From JBMYZL01 sp965661765 (GTDB lineage: Bacteria; Bacteroidota; Bacteroidia; Flavobacteriales_D; Sanyastnellaceae): a stretch of 21,608 bases of DNA. The stretch is taken from positions 1-21,608 of the forward strand of contig CBFIFE010000047.1 in NCBI GenBank assembly GCA_965661765.1. Reading direction: 5' to 3'. This document shows, piece after piece, positions 7,812 to 15,585 of the stretch (position 1 is its first letter; every line of letters begins with the position of its first letter). The notes under the pieces were generated by a model that worked only from the letters and a program-made list of their open reading frames with translations, searched no databases and was not told the origin of the DNA. The translations under genes and the position numbers were made by a program.

Positions 7812-8990
7812 TTATTTCAAGAGTTCGAATACGCCAGCGGCGCCTTGGCCGGTGCCCACGCACATGGTCACCATGCCGTGCTTTTCGCCGCGGTGGGCCA
7901 ATTCGTGCAACAACTGAATGGTCAACTTCGCGCCCGTGCATCCCAGCGGGTGCCCGAGTGCGATGGCCCCACCATTGGGGTTGACCCGCGATGGATCCAG
8001 GTCCAATTCCCGCATCACGGCCACCGATTGCGATGCGAATGCCTCGTTCAATTCGAAGGCGCCGATGTCGTTTTTCGTCAATCCGGCCTTCTTCAGGGCT
8101 TGCGGCACCGCGTGCACAGGCCCCACGCCCATGATCCTCGGTTCAAGTCCGCTCACATGATAGCTCTTCAGTTGGGCCCATGGCTCCACGCCCAATTCCT
8201 GGACCATCCGCTCGCTGCACACGAGAACAAACGCAGCGCCGTCGCTGGTTTGGGATGCATTGCCGGCGGTCACTGATCCACCCGCTGCAAAAACGGGTTT
8301 CAAGCGGGCCAATCCCTCCACGCTCGTGTCTCTGCGCACGCCCTCATCGGTATCCACGACATAGGATCGCTCTTGGCGTTTCTCTTGGTCATCGAGGAAG
8401 ACTTGGTTGATTGTGATCGGGGCGATGCCAGGAGCAAATTTGCCATTGTCAATCGCCGCGGCAGCCCGCAAATGGCTTTCCACCGCAAAGGCATCCTGGT
8501 CTTCGCGGGAAACTTTGAATTCTTGCGCGACCGCCTCTGCGGTCAAACCCATGCCCCAATACCAATCGGGATTCGCCTTGGCCACCCGGGCATTGGGCAC
8601 AATTCGCCATCCACCAAACGGGATCGGTGACATCGTTTCAATGCCGCCAGCGAGAATGCAGTCGGCGAGTCCTGCATGGACTTTTGCTGAAGCGATGGCG
8701 ATGGTCTCCAGTCCGGAGGCGCAATAACGATTCACCGTCATTCCCGGAACTTTCTCGGTGTCGAGCCCCATCAGACTGACCATTCGGCCAATGTTCAGGC
8801 CTTGTTCGGCCTCTGGCGTGGCGTTGCCCACAATCACATCGTCGATGCGCGTGGGGTCGAGTTGCGGAAAGTCGCTCAACAATCGCCGGATGACCTGCTC
8901 GCCCAAATCATCGGGCCGAGTGAACCGAAAAGCACCTTTTCCGCTTTTTCCGACGGCGGAGCGGTAACCACCTATTATGTATGCGTTCAT
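7812..8990 (-). CDS. fadA: Acetyl-CoA C-acyltransferase (3-ketoacyl-CoA thiolase)
   Basis: Performs the final thiolytic step of beta-oxidation, 3-ketoacyl-CoA plus CoA to acetyl-CoA and a shortened acyl-CoA. 392 residues, the normal thiolase length. The nucleophile is Cys90 in NRYCASGLETI; His347 lies in GGAIALGHPLGCTGA and the second catalytic Cys377 in CVGTGQGAAG. All three catalytic residues are present, so the enzyme should be active. The position between fadN and fadE fits a degradative thiolase rather than a biosynthetic acetoacetyl-CoA thiolase. Unlike the other junctions of the cluster, it is separated from fadN by 179 bases holding a repeat. Confidence 0.95.
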   Translation of the reverse strand: MNAYIIGGYRSAVGKSGKGAFRFTRPDDLGEQVIRRLLSDFPQLDPTRIDDVIVGNATPEAEQGLNIGRMVSLMGLDTEKVPGMTVNRYCASGLETIAIASAKVHAGLADCILAGGIETMSPIPFGGWRIVPNARVAKANPDWYWGMGLTAEAVAQEFKVSREDQDAFAVESHLRAAAAIDNGKFAPGIAPITINQVFLDDQEKRQERSYVVDTDEGVRRDTSVEGLARLKPVFAAGGSVTAGNASQTSDGAAFVLVCSERMVQELGVEPWAQLKSYHVSGLEPRIMGVGPVHAVPQALKKAGLTKNDIGAFELNEAFASQSVAVMRELDLDPSRVNPNGGAIALGHPLGCTGAKLTIQLLHELAHRGEKHGMVTMCVGTGQGAAGVFELLK

Positions 8991-9019
8991 GTCTTGAGTT
9001 TTCTGATGTCAACACCTCC

Positions 9020-9055
9020 AAGGGGAGAGGGGAGAGGAGAGAGGGGAGAGGGGGA
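9020..9055. repeat. 36-base uninterrupted purine tract
   Basis: A run of A and G only, made of reiterated GGGGA/GAGAGG units on the plus strand. It is pyrimidine-only (CCCCT/CTCTCC) in the sense of the fad transcript. It lies 30 bases upstream of the fadA start within the fadN-fadA gap. It is simple-sequence DNA, able in principle to form a triplex or to vary in length. Confidence 0.8.
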
Positions 9056-9107
9056 CGAAAAATTTTCTGGCTTTCGAAAACGCCAACTCCCCCCTGTTTC
9101 CTGAGTT

Positions 9108-9164
9108 CCCTAGTTCCTTGGTAACCCTAGTTCCCTAGTTCCTTGGTAACCCTAGTTCCTTGGT
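9108..9164. repeat. Short tandem repeat between fadN and fadA
   Basis: The 17-mer CCCTAGTTCCTTGGTAA occurs at 9108-9124 and 9133-9149, and its first 15 bases recur at 9150-9164. An extra CCCTAGTT at 9125-9132 makes the octamer appear four times. The array ends 5 bases before the fadN stop codon. Together with the purine tract it accounts for most of the 8991-9169 gap, in which no gene is seen. Confidence 0.9.
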
Positions 9165-9169
9165 CATTC

Positions 9170-11548
9170 TTAGTTTCTCAGGATTTTGCCTTTTTGAATG
9201 AGACTTTGCATGCGTTCGAGGGTTTTTCGCTGCATGCACAATTCCACGAAAGCCCGGCGCTCGAGGTCGAGGAGGTATTGCTCACTCACCTGTTGGCGTT
9301 CGCTGAGATCGCCGCCGCACATCACAGTGCCGAGCTTCTCGCTGATGAGCTGGTCGTGTTCGGAGATGTAATGGCCGCTGCGCATGGAATGGGCGCCGAC
9401 GTAGACGATGCCGAGGCCCTCTTGGCCGGCTACGGTGATGTCTCGGCGTTCGATGGGCTGGGTGTAGCCCTGATCGGCGAGTTCGATGGCCGCACGTTTG
9501 GCCTGGGCCAATTGATCCCGCCGGTTCACCACCACCTCGTCCACACCCTCCCGGAGGTACCCAAGCTCAAACGCCTCGTAAGCGGAAGTAGAGACCTTGG
9601 CCTGCCCGATGGTCAGGAAGCGGTCGCGGAGGCGATTGATCCGCATGTCGCCCTCGTGCAACTCATCGTTGAGGCGCAAGACGAATTCCTTCGTTCCGCC
9701 ACCCGCTGGAATCACGCCGATCCCAAACTCCACGAGCCCCATGTACAGTTCTGCGTGTGCGACGACCTTGTCAGCATGCATGCAGAGTTCGCAGCCGCCG
9801 CCGAGCGCCATGTTGTGCGGCGCTGCCACCACGGGGATGCCGGAGTAACGCATCCGCATCATGGTGTTTTGGAAGGTGCGGACAGCGAAGTCGAGGTCGT
9901 CCCATTCCTGCTCAACGGCGAGCATGAAAATCATGCCGACGTTGGCGCCGGCGGAGAATTGAGCGCCTTCATTGGAAACGACAATTCCTCGCCACTCCCC
10001 ACTTTCGGCGAGGTCAACGGCTTTGTTGAGGCCCTCGATCACCTCGCTGCCGATGCTGTTCATCTTCGTGTGAAACGCAACGTTGAGGATGCCATCGCCG
10101 AGGTCCTGAATGGTGGTGCCGCTGTTTTTCCAGACGGTTGCACTTTCTGGCAAGTAGGCCAAACTCAGCCTGCCTTCCTGACCCGGCAATGCTTCGTAAG
10201 TTGACTTCGCGGGGTTCCAGCATTCACGGATGCCGTCGACATTTCGGTAGAATGACTTGGCGCCACTGGCGAGCATGTCGTCGACCCATTGGGCGGTGGT
10301 GAGGCCTCGTTCTCGCAGGATTTTCAAGCCCGCCTCCACCCCGATGGCATCCCAGCTTTCAAACGCGCCGAGCTCCCAGCCGAAGCCCGCGCGCAGCGCA
10401 TCGTCGATGGCGTAAGGCGCATCAGCGATTTCAGGCACGCGGTGGGAGACGTAAGCGAAGACGTCGGTGAAAATGCGGCGGTAAAACTCGCCGGCCTTGT
10501 CCATGCCATTGAAGAGGAGCTGGGTGCGCGCTGGAAGGGCGTCGACCTGCTTTGCCATCTCGAGTGTGGCAAATTTGACCTTCTCTTGCGGACGGTATTC
10601 CAGGGTGTTGAGGTCGAGAGCGAGGATTTCACTTTTCCCTTCCGGGGATTTGGTTTTCTTGTAGAAGCCGGCGCCAGATTTGGCCCCAAGGGCCCCTGCG
10701 TCCATCAAATGCTGCACATAACTCGGGATGGTGAAGACTTCTTTGCGTTCATCTTGCGGACAGTGGTTTGCCACACCATTCGCCACATGCACGAGCGTAT
10801 CGATGCCTACCACATCGCAAGTGCGGAACGTCGCGCTCTTCGGCCGGCCCATCGCGGGTCCCGTGAGTTTGTCAACGGCCTCAACGGTCAAGCCCATGTC
10901 TGCGACGGTGTGAAACAGGGCTTGGATGGCGAAGACCCCGACCCGGTTGGCGATGAAGGCCGGCGTGTCTTTGCAAAGAACCACCTGTTTTCCCAGGATT
11001 TTTTCGCCGTAGGCCTGGAAGAAATCGAGGACTTCAGGCTTTGTGTCAGGTCCTGGGATGACCTCAAGCAGTTGGAGGTATCTCGGGGGATTGAAGAAGT
11101 GGGTTCCGCAGAAATGTTGGCGGAAGTCTTCACTGCGGCCTGCGCTGAGCATCGCAATGGGGATTCCACTGGTGTTGCTGGTGATCAAAGCCCCGGCCTT
11201 GCGGTGATTTTCCACGCGTTCGAAAAGTTGTTGCTTGATGTCGAGCCGCTCAACAATCACTTCGATGATCCAGTCGCAGTCTTGGATTTGGGCCAAATCA
11301 TCGTCAAAGTTGCCCGTCCGAATCCGACCCGCAAACCGCTTGCTGTAGAGTGGTGAAGGGTTCGACTTGAGGGCGGCTTTCAAATGTCCGGCCGCCACGG
11401 CATCGCGCGGGCCTTCGGCAGATGGCAGGTCCAGGAGCAGAACTTCGGATCCGGTCTGGGCCAAGTGGCAGGCAATGCGAGAGCCCATCACGCCCGAGCC
11501 GAGGACGGCGACTTTTCGAATGCGGTGAAAAGGAATGCTGTTCATCAT
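9170..11548 (-). CDS. fadN: 3-hydroxyacyl-CoA dehydrogenase/enoyl-CoA hydratase, FadN type
   Basis: Bifunctional enzyme for the middle two steps of beta-oxidation. 792 residues, close to Bacillus FadN. The dehydrogenase comes first, with the NAD motif VAVLGSGVMGSRIA (GSGVMG at 17-22), followed by its C-terminal domains with GFYKKTKSPEG. The crotonase domain is C-terminal (about 480-690), with oxyanion-hole segments EGAQFSAGANVGMI and HNMALGGGCELCMHADKVV and then GLVEFGIGVIPAGGGTKEF. This order is opposite to E. coli FadB, so the FadN name fits better. It starts at an ATG at 11548 (a second ATG follows immediately), 15 bases after the marR stop. Confidence 0.93.
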   Translation of the reverse strand: MMNSIPFHRIRKVAVLGSGVMGSRIACHLAQTGSEVLLLDLPSAEGPRDAVAAGHLKAALKSNPSPLYSKRFAGRIRTGNFDDDLAQIQDCDWIIEVIVERLDIKQQLFERVENHRKAGALITSNTSGIPIAMLSAGRSEDFRQHFCGTHFFNPPRYLQLLEVIPGPDTKPEVLDFFQAYGEKILGKQVVLCKDTPAFIANRVGVFAIQALFHTVADMGLTVEAVDKLTGPAMGRPKSATFRTCDVVGIDTLVHVANGVANHCPQDERKEVFTIPSYVQHLMDAGALGAKSGAGFYKKTKSPEGKSEILALDLNTLEYRPQEKVKFATLEMAKQVDALPARTQLLFNGMDKAGEFYRRIFTDVFAYVSHRVPEIADAPYAIDDALRAGFGWELGAFESWDAIGVEAGLKILRERGLTTAQWVDDMLASGAKSFYRNVDGIRECWNPAKSTYEALPGQEGRLSLAYLPESATVWKNSGTTIQDLGDGILNVAFHTKMNSIGSEVIEGLNKAVDLAESGEWRGIVVSNEGAQFSAGANVGMIFMLAVEQEWDDLDFAVRTFQNTMMRMRYSGIPVVAAPHNMALGGGCELCMHADKVVAHAELYMGLVEFGIGVIPAGGGTKEFVLRLNDELHEGDMRINRLRDRFLTIGQAKVSTSAYEAFELGYLREGVDEVVVNRRDQLAQAKRAAIELADQGYTQPIERRDITVAGQEGLGIVYVGAHSMRSGHYISEHDQLISEKLGTVMCGGDLSERQQVSEQYLLDLERRAFVELCMQRKTLERMQSLIQKGKILRN

Positions 11549-11563
11549 GAATCGGAGGAATTT

Positions 11564-12019
11564 CTATGGGTTCTGTTGAAGGGTTTGGGGGAGGAGGTCC
11601 GGTCGGTCGAGGACTTCATTGAGTTTTTTCATGTCGTTGAGCAAGCGCTCGACCCGGGTCGTGCCGAGCAAATCGCGGAGCCTGTTGTTGACGTCGATCA
11701 CCAATCGGCGCGCTTGCCGCCGGGCATCGATGCCTGCAGGTGTGAGGAAGACGCGCACACTCCGCCGGTCGATGTCGCTCGGGCGTCGCTCGATGATGCC
11801 CATGCTCTCCATGCCTTTCAAAGTCCGGGAAAGGCTGGTGGATTCCATGCCCATGCGCGGGCCGAGTTTTGTGCTCGGTGTGCCTTCTCGGTCAATTTGC
11901 AAGAGCACAAAGACATAGCTGAAAGGGATGCCGCGGCGTTCCGCTTCGCTGCTGTAAAATCTAGCGAGCTTTTGCCAACCCCAGCGCAGGTGAAAGTCGA
12001 TGGTCTCCTGTGGTTGCAT
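11564..12019 (-). CDS. MarR family transcriptional regulator of the fad operon
   Basis: 151 residues from the ATG at 12019; an in-frame TTG at 12034 would add five. The protein has the MarR winged-helix layout: a helical dimerisation region, a DNA-binding region with recognition helix MGMESTSLSRTLKGM (about 56-70), and a wing with the typical D-x-x-RR motif (SDIDRRSVRVFL, about 81-92). MarR proteins usually repress their own operon and release DNA on binding a small ligand. As first gene of marR-fadN-fadA-fadE, directly behind an overlapping pair of palindromes, it is the likely repressor of beta-oxidation, perhaps responding to acyl-CoA. The ligand is inferred, not seen. Confidence 0.88.
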   Translation of the reverse strand: MQPQETIDFHLRWGWQKLARFYSSEAERRGIPFSYVFVLLQIDREGTPSTKLGPRMGMESTSLSRTLKGMESMGIIERRPSDIDRRSVRVFLTPAGIDARRQARRLVIDVNNRLRDLLGTTRVERLLNDMKKLNEVLDRPDLLPQTLQQNP

Positions 12020-12033
12020 GCCTCCAAGATACA

Positions 12034-12057
12034 ATGCATATCCTATGCATGCATAGG
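12034..12057. promoter_or_regulatory. Probable MarR operator: two overlapping inverted repeats
   Basis: ATGCATATCCTATGCAT (12034-12050) is a perfect 7-bp inverted repeat with a 3-base spacer. CCTATGCATGCATAGG (12042-12057) is a perfect 16-bp palindrome sharing the central half-site. Three TATGCA/TGCATA half-sites therefore lie in alternating orientation 15 to 38 bases upstream of the marR ATG. Position and symmetry fit an autoregulatory MarR site. No clear TAnnTTTG promoter box was found beside it. Confidence 0.65.
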
Positions 12058-12097
12058 GAATATTGAGAAAAATTTTCGGTGAGCGCAGTCAGCGCGG

Positions 12098-12757
12098 TCA
12101 GTCGGACGGCAGGATTTTGCCGTCGTGCATTTTCAGGGTTTGGTCGGCCCTGCTGGCGAGTTGGAGGTTGTGGGTGACGATGGCGAACGTCTGCCCCTCG
12201 CGGTTTTTGAGTTCTGTGAAGAGATCGAACAGGCTTTCGGCATTTGCAGAATCGAGGTTGCCTGTGGGTTCATCGGCGAGCACCACCGCGGGGTCGTTCA
12301 TCAAGGCACGGGCTGCAGCAACACGTTGTTGTTCGCCCCCGCTCAAAGCCTGCGGCTTGTGGAGCAGCCGGTCACCGAGGCCCAAGTCGCGGAGCAGCCG
12401 TTCGGCCCGATCGCGGGTTTTTCGGTCGTTTGCCCCATGAATCCAAGCGGGAATCAGCACGTTCTCCAGGGCCGAGAACTCGGGCAACAACCGGTGGAAT
12501 TGGAAAACGAACCCGATCCGTCGGTTGCGGAAGTCCGCCAAGGCTTTGCCATGGAGGCCAGCAACTGAGGTGCCGGCGATGGTGAGTGTTCCGGCATCCG
12601 GTTGTTCGAGTGTGCCGAGAATTTGCAGGAGCGTGGTTTTGCCTGCGCCGGAAGGTCCGACAATGGCGGAGATTTGGTGTGCAGGGATGTCCAAATCGAC
12701 AGCACGGAGGATGTGCAATTCGCCAAACCGTTTGTCGATGCCGCGCGCCTGAATCAT
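12098..12757 (-). CDS. lolD: ABC transporter ATP-binding protein, LolD/MacB-like
   Basis: 219 residues, a stand-alone ATPase subunit. Walker A GPSGAGKTT is at 34-42, the Q-loop Gln86 lies in FVFQFHRLLPEFSALENV, the signature LSGGEQQR is at 138-145, Walker B VVLADEP at 158-164 and the switch His196 in IVTHNLQLA. The FQFHRLLPEF-x-ALENV and EPTGNLD-x-x-x-A signatures place it in the LolD/MacB/FtsE group. It would power lipoprotein release from the inner membrane or a related export task. No LolC/LolE permease gene is adjacent, so its membrane partner must be encoded elsewhere and the precise role is not certain. Confidence 0.85.
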   Translation of the reverse strand: MIQARGIDKRFGELHILRAVDLDIPAHQISAIVGPSGAGKTTLLQILGTLEQPDAGTLTIAGTSVAGLHGKALADFRNRRIGFVFQFHRLLPEFSALENVLIPAWIHGANDRKTRDRAERLLRDLGLGDRLLHKPQALSGGEQQRVAAARALMNDPAVVLADEPTGNLDSANAESLFDLFTELKNREGQTFAIVTHNLQLASRADQTLKMHDGKILPSD

Positions 12758-12795
12758 GCGTGCAAGCTAAGGAGAAACATGGACGCCTGCAGGGG

Positions 12796-13455
12796 TCATC
12801 GCTTGCGCAAAACGTGGATGCCGTCGCGAATGGGCAGGATGATGTTTTCGACGCGGGGGTCATCCCGCAGTTGCTCGTTGAGCTGGTGCAATCGCCGGGC
12901 GTCGGGGTCGGTGCTCTCCTCCCCATCCATCACTTTGCCCCACCAGAGCACATTGTCGATGAGCAATGTGCCGCCTGTGCGGGTCAGGGGGATGCAAGCG
13001 TTGACATAATCGGCCGTGCGGGCTTTGTCAGCATCGATCCAGACCAAATCAAACCCGCCCGCCAACCGCGGCAACACGTCATGCGCCTCGGCATTGTACC
13101 GGTGGATTTGCGGCCGAATGCCAGCCGCGATCCAGTGGCGGTCTTGGATGGCGTTGAGTTCATCGTTGGGTTCGACGGTGTGGATTTGGCCTGAAGGAAC
13201 AAGCCCTTCCGCCAGGCACATCGTCGCGTATCCAGTGTATGTGCCCAGTTCCAAAATGCGCTGTGGCTGCATCCAGCGAGAGATCATCGCCAAGAGCCGC
13301 CCTTGCATCGGGTCGCTCAACATCTGCGGTCGCAAAACGTGCTGCCAAGTGTCCTTTCGCAACGCCGCGAGCGCCTCCGGCTCTGGGGTCGAATGGCGCT
13401 CGGCGTATCTCAAAATGGGGTCGGTCAAGTCGTGCTTCACGGGCGGTAGGGGCAT
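12796..13455 (-). CDS. Class I SAM-dependent O-methyltransferase (COMT/YrrM-like)
   Basis: 219 residues from the ATG at 13455; a GTG directly before it could add one. The N-terminal helical segment is followed by motif I ILELGTYTGYATMCLAEGL (about 67-85), IHTVEPND (motif II), LVWIDADKARTADYV with the metal-binding Asp, and LLIDNVLWWGKV, all in the order of catechol/caffeoyl-CoA O-methyltransferase-type enzymes. It transfers a methyl group from SAM to a hydroxyl of a small molecule, probably with a divalent cation. The acceptor is unknown. It sits 38 bases upstream of the ABC ATPase on the same strand and 26 bases after the secreted-protein gene. Confidence 0.88.
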   Translation of the reverse strand: MPLPPVKHDLTDPILRYAERHSTPEPEALAALRKDTWQHVLRPQMLSDPMQGRLLAMISRWMQPQRILELGTYTGYATMCLAEGLVPSGQIHTVEPNDELNAIQDRHWIAAGIRPQIHRYNAEAHDVLPRLAGGFDLVWIDADKARTADYVNACIPLTRTGGTLLIDNVLWWGKVMDGEESTDPDARRLHQLNEQLRDDPRVENIILPIRDGIHVLRKR

Positions 13456-13481
13456 CACTGGTTTCAGCCCGCGAAGGTATT

Positions 13482-14177
13482 TTATTGGCAGTACATCCCG
13501 AACTCCGAAAGGAATTGCAGGAGGTCTGTTGCACCGATGGTGCCGTCGCCGTTGAGGTCCGGGGATTCTAGACAGTCGTCCGTGCAGCCGAAGAATTGGA
13601 GAAACATGAGGAGGTCGTTTGTGCCGACAAGCCCGTCATCGTTGATGTCGCTTGTGCAAAAGCCCAACTCGTTGGTGCTGATCAAGCCGTTGCAATCGTT
13701 GTCATAACCGCTGTTCGTGCCGGGTGCACCTGGGTGGATGTTCGGGTTGTTGTCGTTGCAGTCGCACAAGTTTGTCCACTCGTCGTTGTCATTGTCCACA
13801 ATGCCGGCGCATTCGTTGAATCCCGCTTCGCAATTGTCCAGAGCGCATTGGGTACAGGCTTCCTCGCCCAGAAAGGCGCAAGCGAACAAGCAATTGTCCA
13901 CGATGCAAGAAACTTGTTCGCCGAAACACCCGATGCAATCGGAAGTGAGTTCAAGCTGAGCAGCCATGCAGGCTTCCATGCATTCCTGCCCTTCGCTGAG
14001 GCAGTCATTTCCGCATTCGATGGCGATGCCTTCGACAAGTTCAGTGTTCTGGCAGAAGTAGTCCAAATCTCCATCAGTGCAATTGCCTGTGCTTTGGGCC
14101 AGGGCGTTGATGGAAAAAAGACAGACCGACAATCCAAAAATTGCGAGGGGTTTGATGGCTTGTTTGAATGGTTTCAT
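13482..14177 (-). CDS. Secreted Cys-rich protein with MopE-like motif and two dockerin-like EF-hand repeats
   Basis: 231 residues. A signal peptide (hydrophobic core about 11-24, probable cleavage after ALA at 25-27) is followed by a Cys-rich region (about 33-125) with repeated C-x-x-C / C-x-x-x-x-C spacing (CIGCFGEQVSCIVDNC, CTQCALDNCEAGFNEC), likely disulfide bonded. Next comes a MopE-type metal-binding motif (CDCNDNNPNIHPGAPGTN, about 138-155), then two calcium-loop helices, DINDDGLVGTNDLLMFL and DLNGDGTIGATDLLQFL, each ending in FG-x-x-C. This tail matches the end of the partial protein at 2-1441. Catalytic motifs are absent. An extracellular or surface structural role is plausible; the exact role is unknown. 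Confidence 0.85.
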   Translation of the reverse strand: MKPFKQAIKPLAIFGLSVCLFSINALAQSTGNCTDGDLDYFCQNTELVEGIAIECGNDCLSEGQECMEACMAAQLELTSDCIGCFGEQVSCIVDNCLFACAFLGEEACTQCALDNCEAGFNECAGIVDNDNDEWTNLCDCNDNNPNIHPGAPGTNSGYDNDCNGLISTNELGFCTSDINDDGLVGTNDLLMFLQFFGCTDDCLESPDLNGDGTIGATDLLQFLSEFGMYCQ

Positions 14178-14295
14178 GTGCGTGTCTACGGAAATTTCAA
14201 CAGAAAGTTACCAAAAATGAAGATGCGGTGAACACGTGCTCGAGAATTCATGGCTCAATGCCTAACTTCGCGGCGCGAAAAAACCCAGCAGCATC

Positions 14296-15507
14296 ATGAA
14301 CATTCACGAATTTCAGGGCAAGTCGATTTTGAAGAGTTTCGGCGTGGCCGTCCAAGAGGGTCGGGTGGCGAATACGCCCGAGTCCGCACACGCTGTTGCG
14401 GTGGAATTGGCGGAAGAAACCGGTACGGGGTGGTTTGTCGTGAAGGCCCAGATTCATGCTGGCGGGCGAGGCAAAGGCACCGTGACTGAGACCGGATCTC
14501 GGGGTGTCGTGCTTGCCAAGGGGCTGGACGAAGTGAAGGAGAAAGCGGCAGGGATTCTCGGGGGCCATTTGGTCACTGCCCAAACCAACGCAAAAGGCAA
14601 GGAAGTTCATCAAGTGTTGATTGCGGAGGATGTTTATGGCCCAGGGGACAGTGAGCCCAAGGAGATTTACATGAGCGTTTTGCTGGACCGCGCGCAAGGT
14701 CGCAACATCATCATGTACAGCCCGCAAGGCGGCATGGACATCGAAGCAGTGGCGGAAGAAACGCCAGAGTTGATTTTCAAGGAGGAGGTGGATCCGAACG
14801 TGGGCTTGCAGGGATTTCAGGCCCGTCGGATTGCGTTTCAGTTGGGGCTGAGCGGCAAGGCTTTCAAGGAAATGGCCCGATTCGTCACCGCGCTTTACAA
14901 CGCTTACGTCGGTTGTGACGCCACGATGTTTGAGATCAATCCTGTTTTGAAGACTTCTGACGACCGCGTGATTGCCGTGGATGCGAAAGTTTCTCTTGAC
15001 GGCAACGCCCTCTTCCGTCACAAGGATTATGCGGAGATGCGCGACAAGTCCGAAGAAGACCCAACGGAAGTCGAAGCGGATGAGGCAGGGTTGAACTACG
15101 TGAAGCTCGATGGGAACGTCGGCTGCATGGTCAACGGTGCAGGGCTGGCGATGGCCACGATGGACATCATCAAGTTGAGTGGTGGCGAGCCCGCGAACTT
15201 CCTCGATGTCGGGGGCACGGCAGACGCTGCTCGGGTGGAAAAAGCATTTCGCATCATCCTGAAGGATCCCTCAGTGAAGGCCATTTTGGTGAACATTTTT
15301 GGCGGAATTGTCCGTTGCGATCGTGTTGCTCAAGGGGTGGTCGATGCCTACAAAAACATGGGAAACATTGATGTTCCGATCATCGTTCGTTTGCAGGGAA
15401 CGAACGCTGAGGAAGCCAAACGACTGATTGACGAGAGCGGTTTGGAAGTGCGCTCGGCCATCCTCTTGAAGGAGGCAGCAGCGGCTGTGGCTGAAGTGTT
15501 GGCCTGA
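14296..15507 (+). CDS. sucC: Succinate-CoA ligase [ADP-forming] subunit beta
   Basis: Beta subunit of succinyl-CoA synthetase, which makes ATP or GTP from succinyl-CoA in the TCA cycle. 403 residues, close to the usual 390-400. The N-terminus MNIHEFQGKSILKSFGV is typical. The ATP-grasp motif is VVKAQIHAGGRGKGTV (about 48-63). Further family motifs are FEINPVLKT, NVGCMVNGAGLAMATMD, FLDVGGTAD and VNIFGGIVRCD near the C-terminus. The alpha subunit gene sucD is not adjacent, which is common in Bacteroidota. It is divergent from the secreted-protein gene across a 118-base gap in which I saw no confident promoter box. Confidence 0.96.
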   Translation: MNIHEFQGKSILKSFGVAVQEGRVANTPESAHAVAVELAEETGTGWFVVKAQIHAGGRGKGTVTETGSRGVVLAKGLDEVKEKAAGILGGHLVTAQTNAKGKEVHQVLIAEDVYGPGDSEPKEIYMSVLLDRAQGRNIIMYSPQGGMDIEAVAEETPELIFKEEVDPNVGLQGFQARRIAFQLGLSGKAFKEMARFVTALYNAYVGCDATMFEINPVLKTSDDRVIAVDAKVSLDGNALFRHKDYAEMRDKSEEDPTEVEADEAGLNYVKLDGNVGCMVNGAGLAMATMDIIKLSGGEPANFLDVGGTADAARVEKAFRIILKDPSVKAILVNIFGGIVRCDRVAQGVVDAYKNMGNIDVPIIVRLQGTNAEEAKRLIDESGLEVRSAILLKEAAAAVAEVLA

Positions 15508-15585
15508 GCGGGCCGGAGATCGCGGATTGGCGAGTCGCAGAAGCGACCGCATCAGAAGCGTTTCCTTGCGTAATTTGCTCCTGCG

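Noticed and set aside
9108..9164. Tandem repeat considered as a CRISPR array
   Set aside because: Units are 8-25 bases with no unique spacers of constant length, and no cas gene is in the window.
9143..11356. Two plus-strand open frames (353 and 355 codons) opposite fadN
   Set aside because: Both lie antisense to the intact FadN frame, and the first starts within the short-repeat array. Residue composition is typical of antisense frames.
14178..14295. TAACTTCG (plus) and TAACTTTC (minus) as promoters in the sucC divergent gap
   Set aside because: Each has one mismatch to TAnnTTTG and neither has a TTTG/TTG element at the right distance, so I did not list them.
14248..15021. Long minus-strand open frame (257 codons) opposite sucC
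   Set aside because: It is antisense to sucC, whose motifs are intact along the whole length. The translated minus frame is His/Arg/Leu-rich and matches no family.
15534..15547. Hairpin GTCGC-AGAA-GCGAC after sucC considered as a terminator
   Set aside because: The stem is only 5 bp and is not followed by a T-tract.
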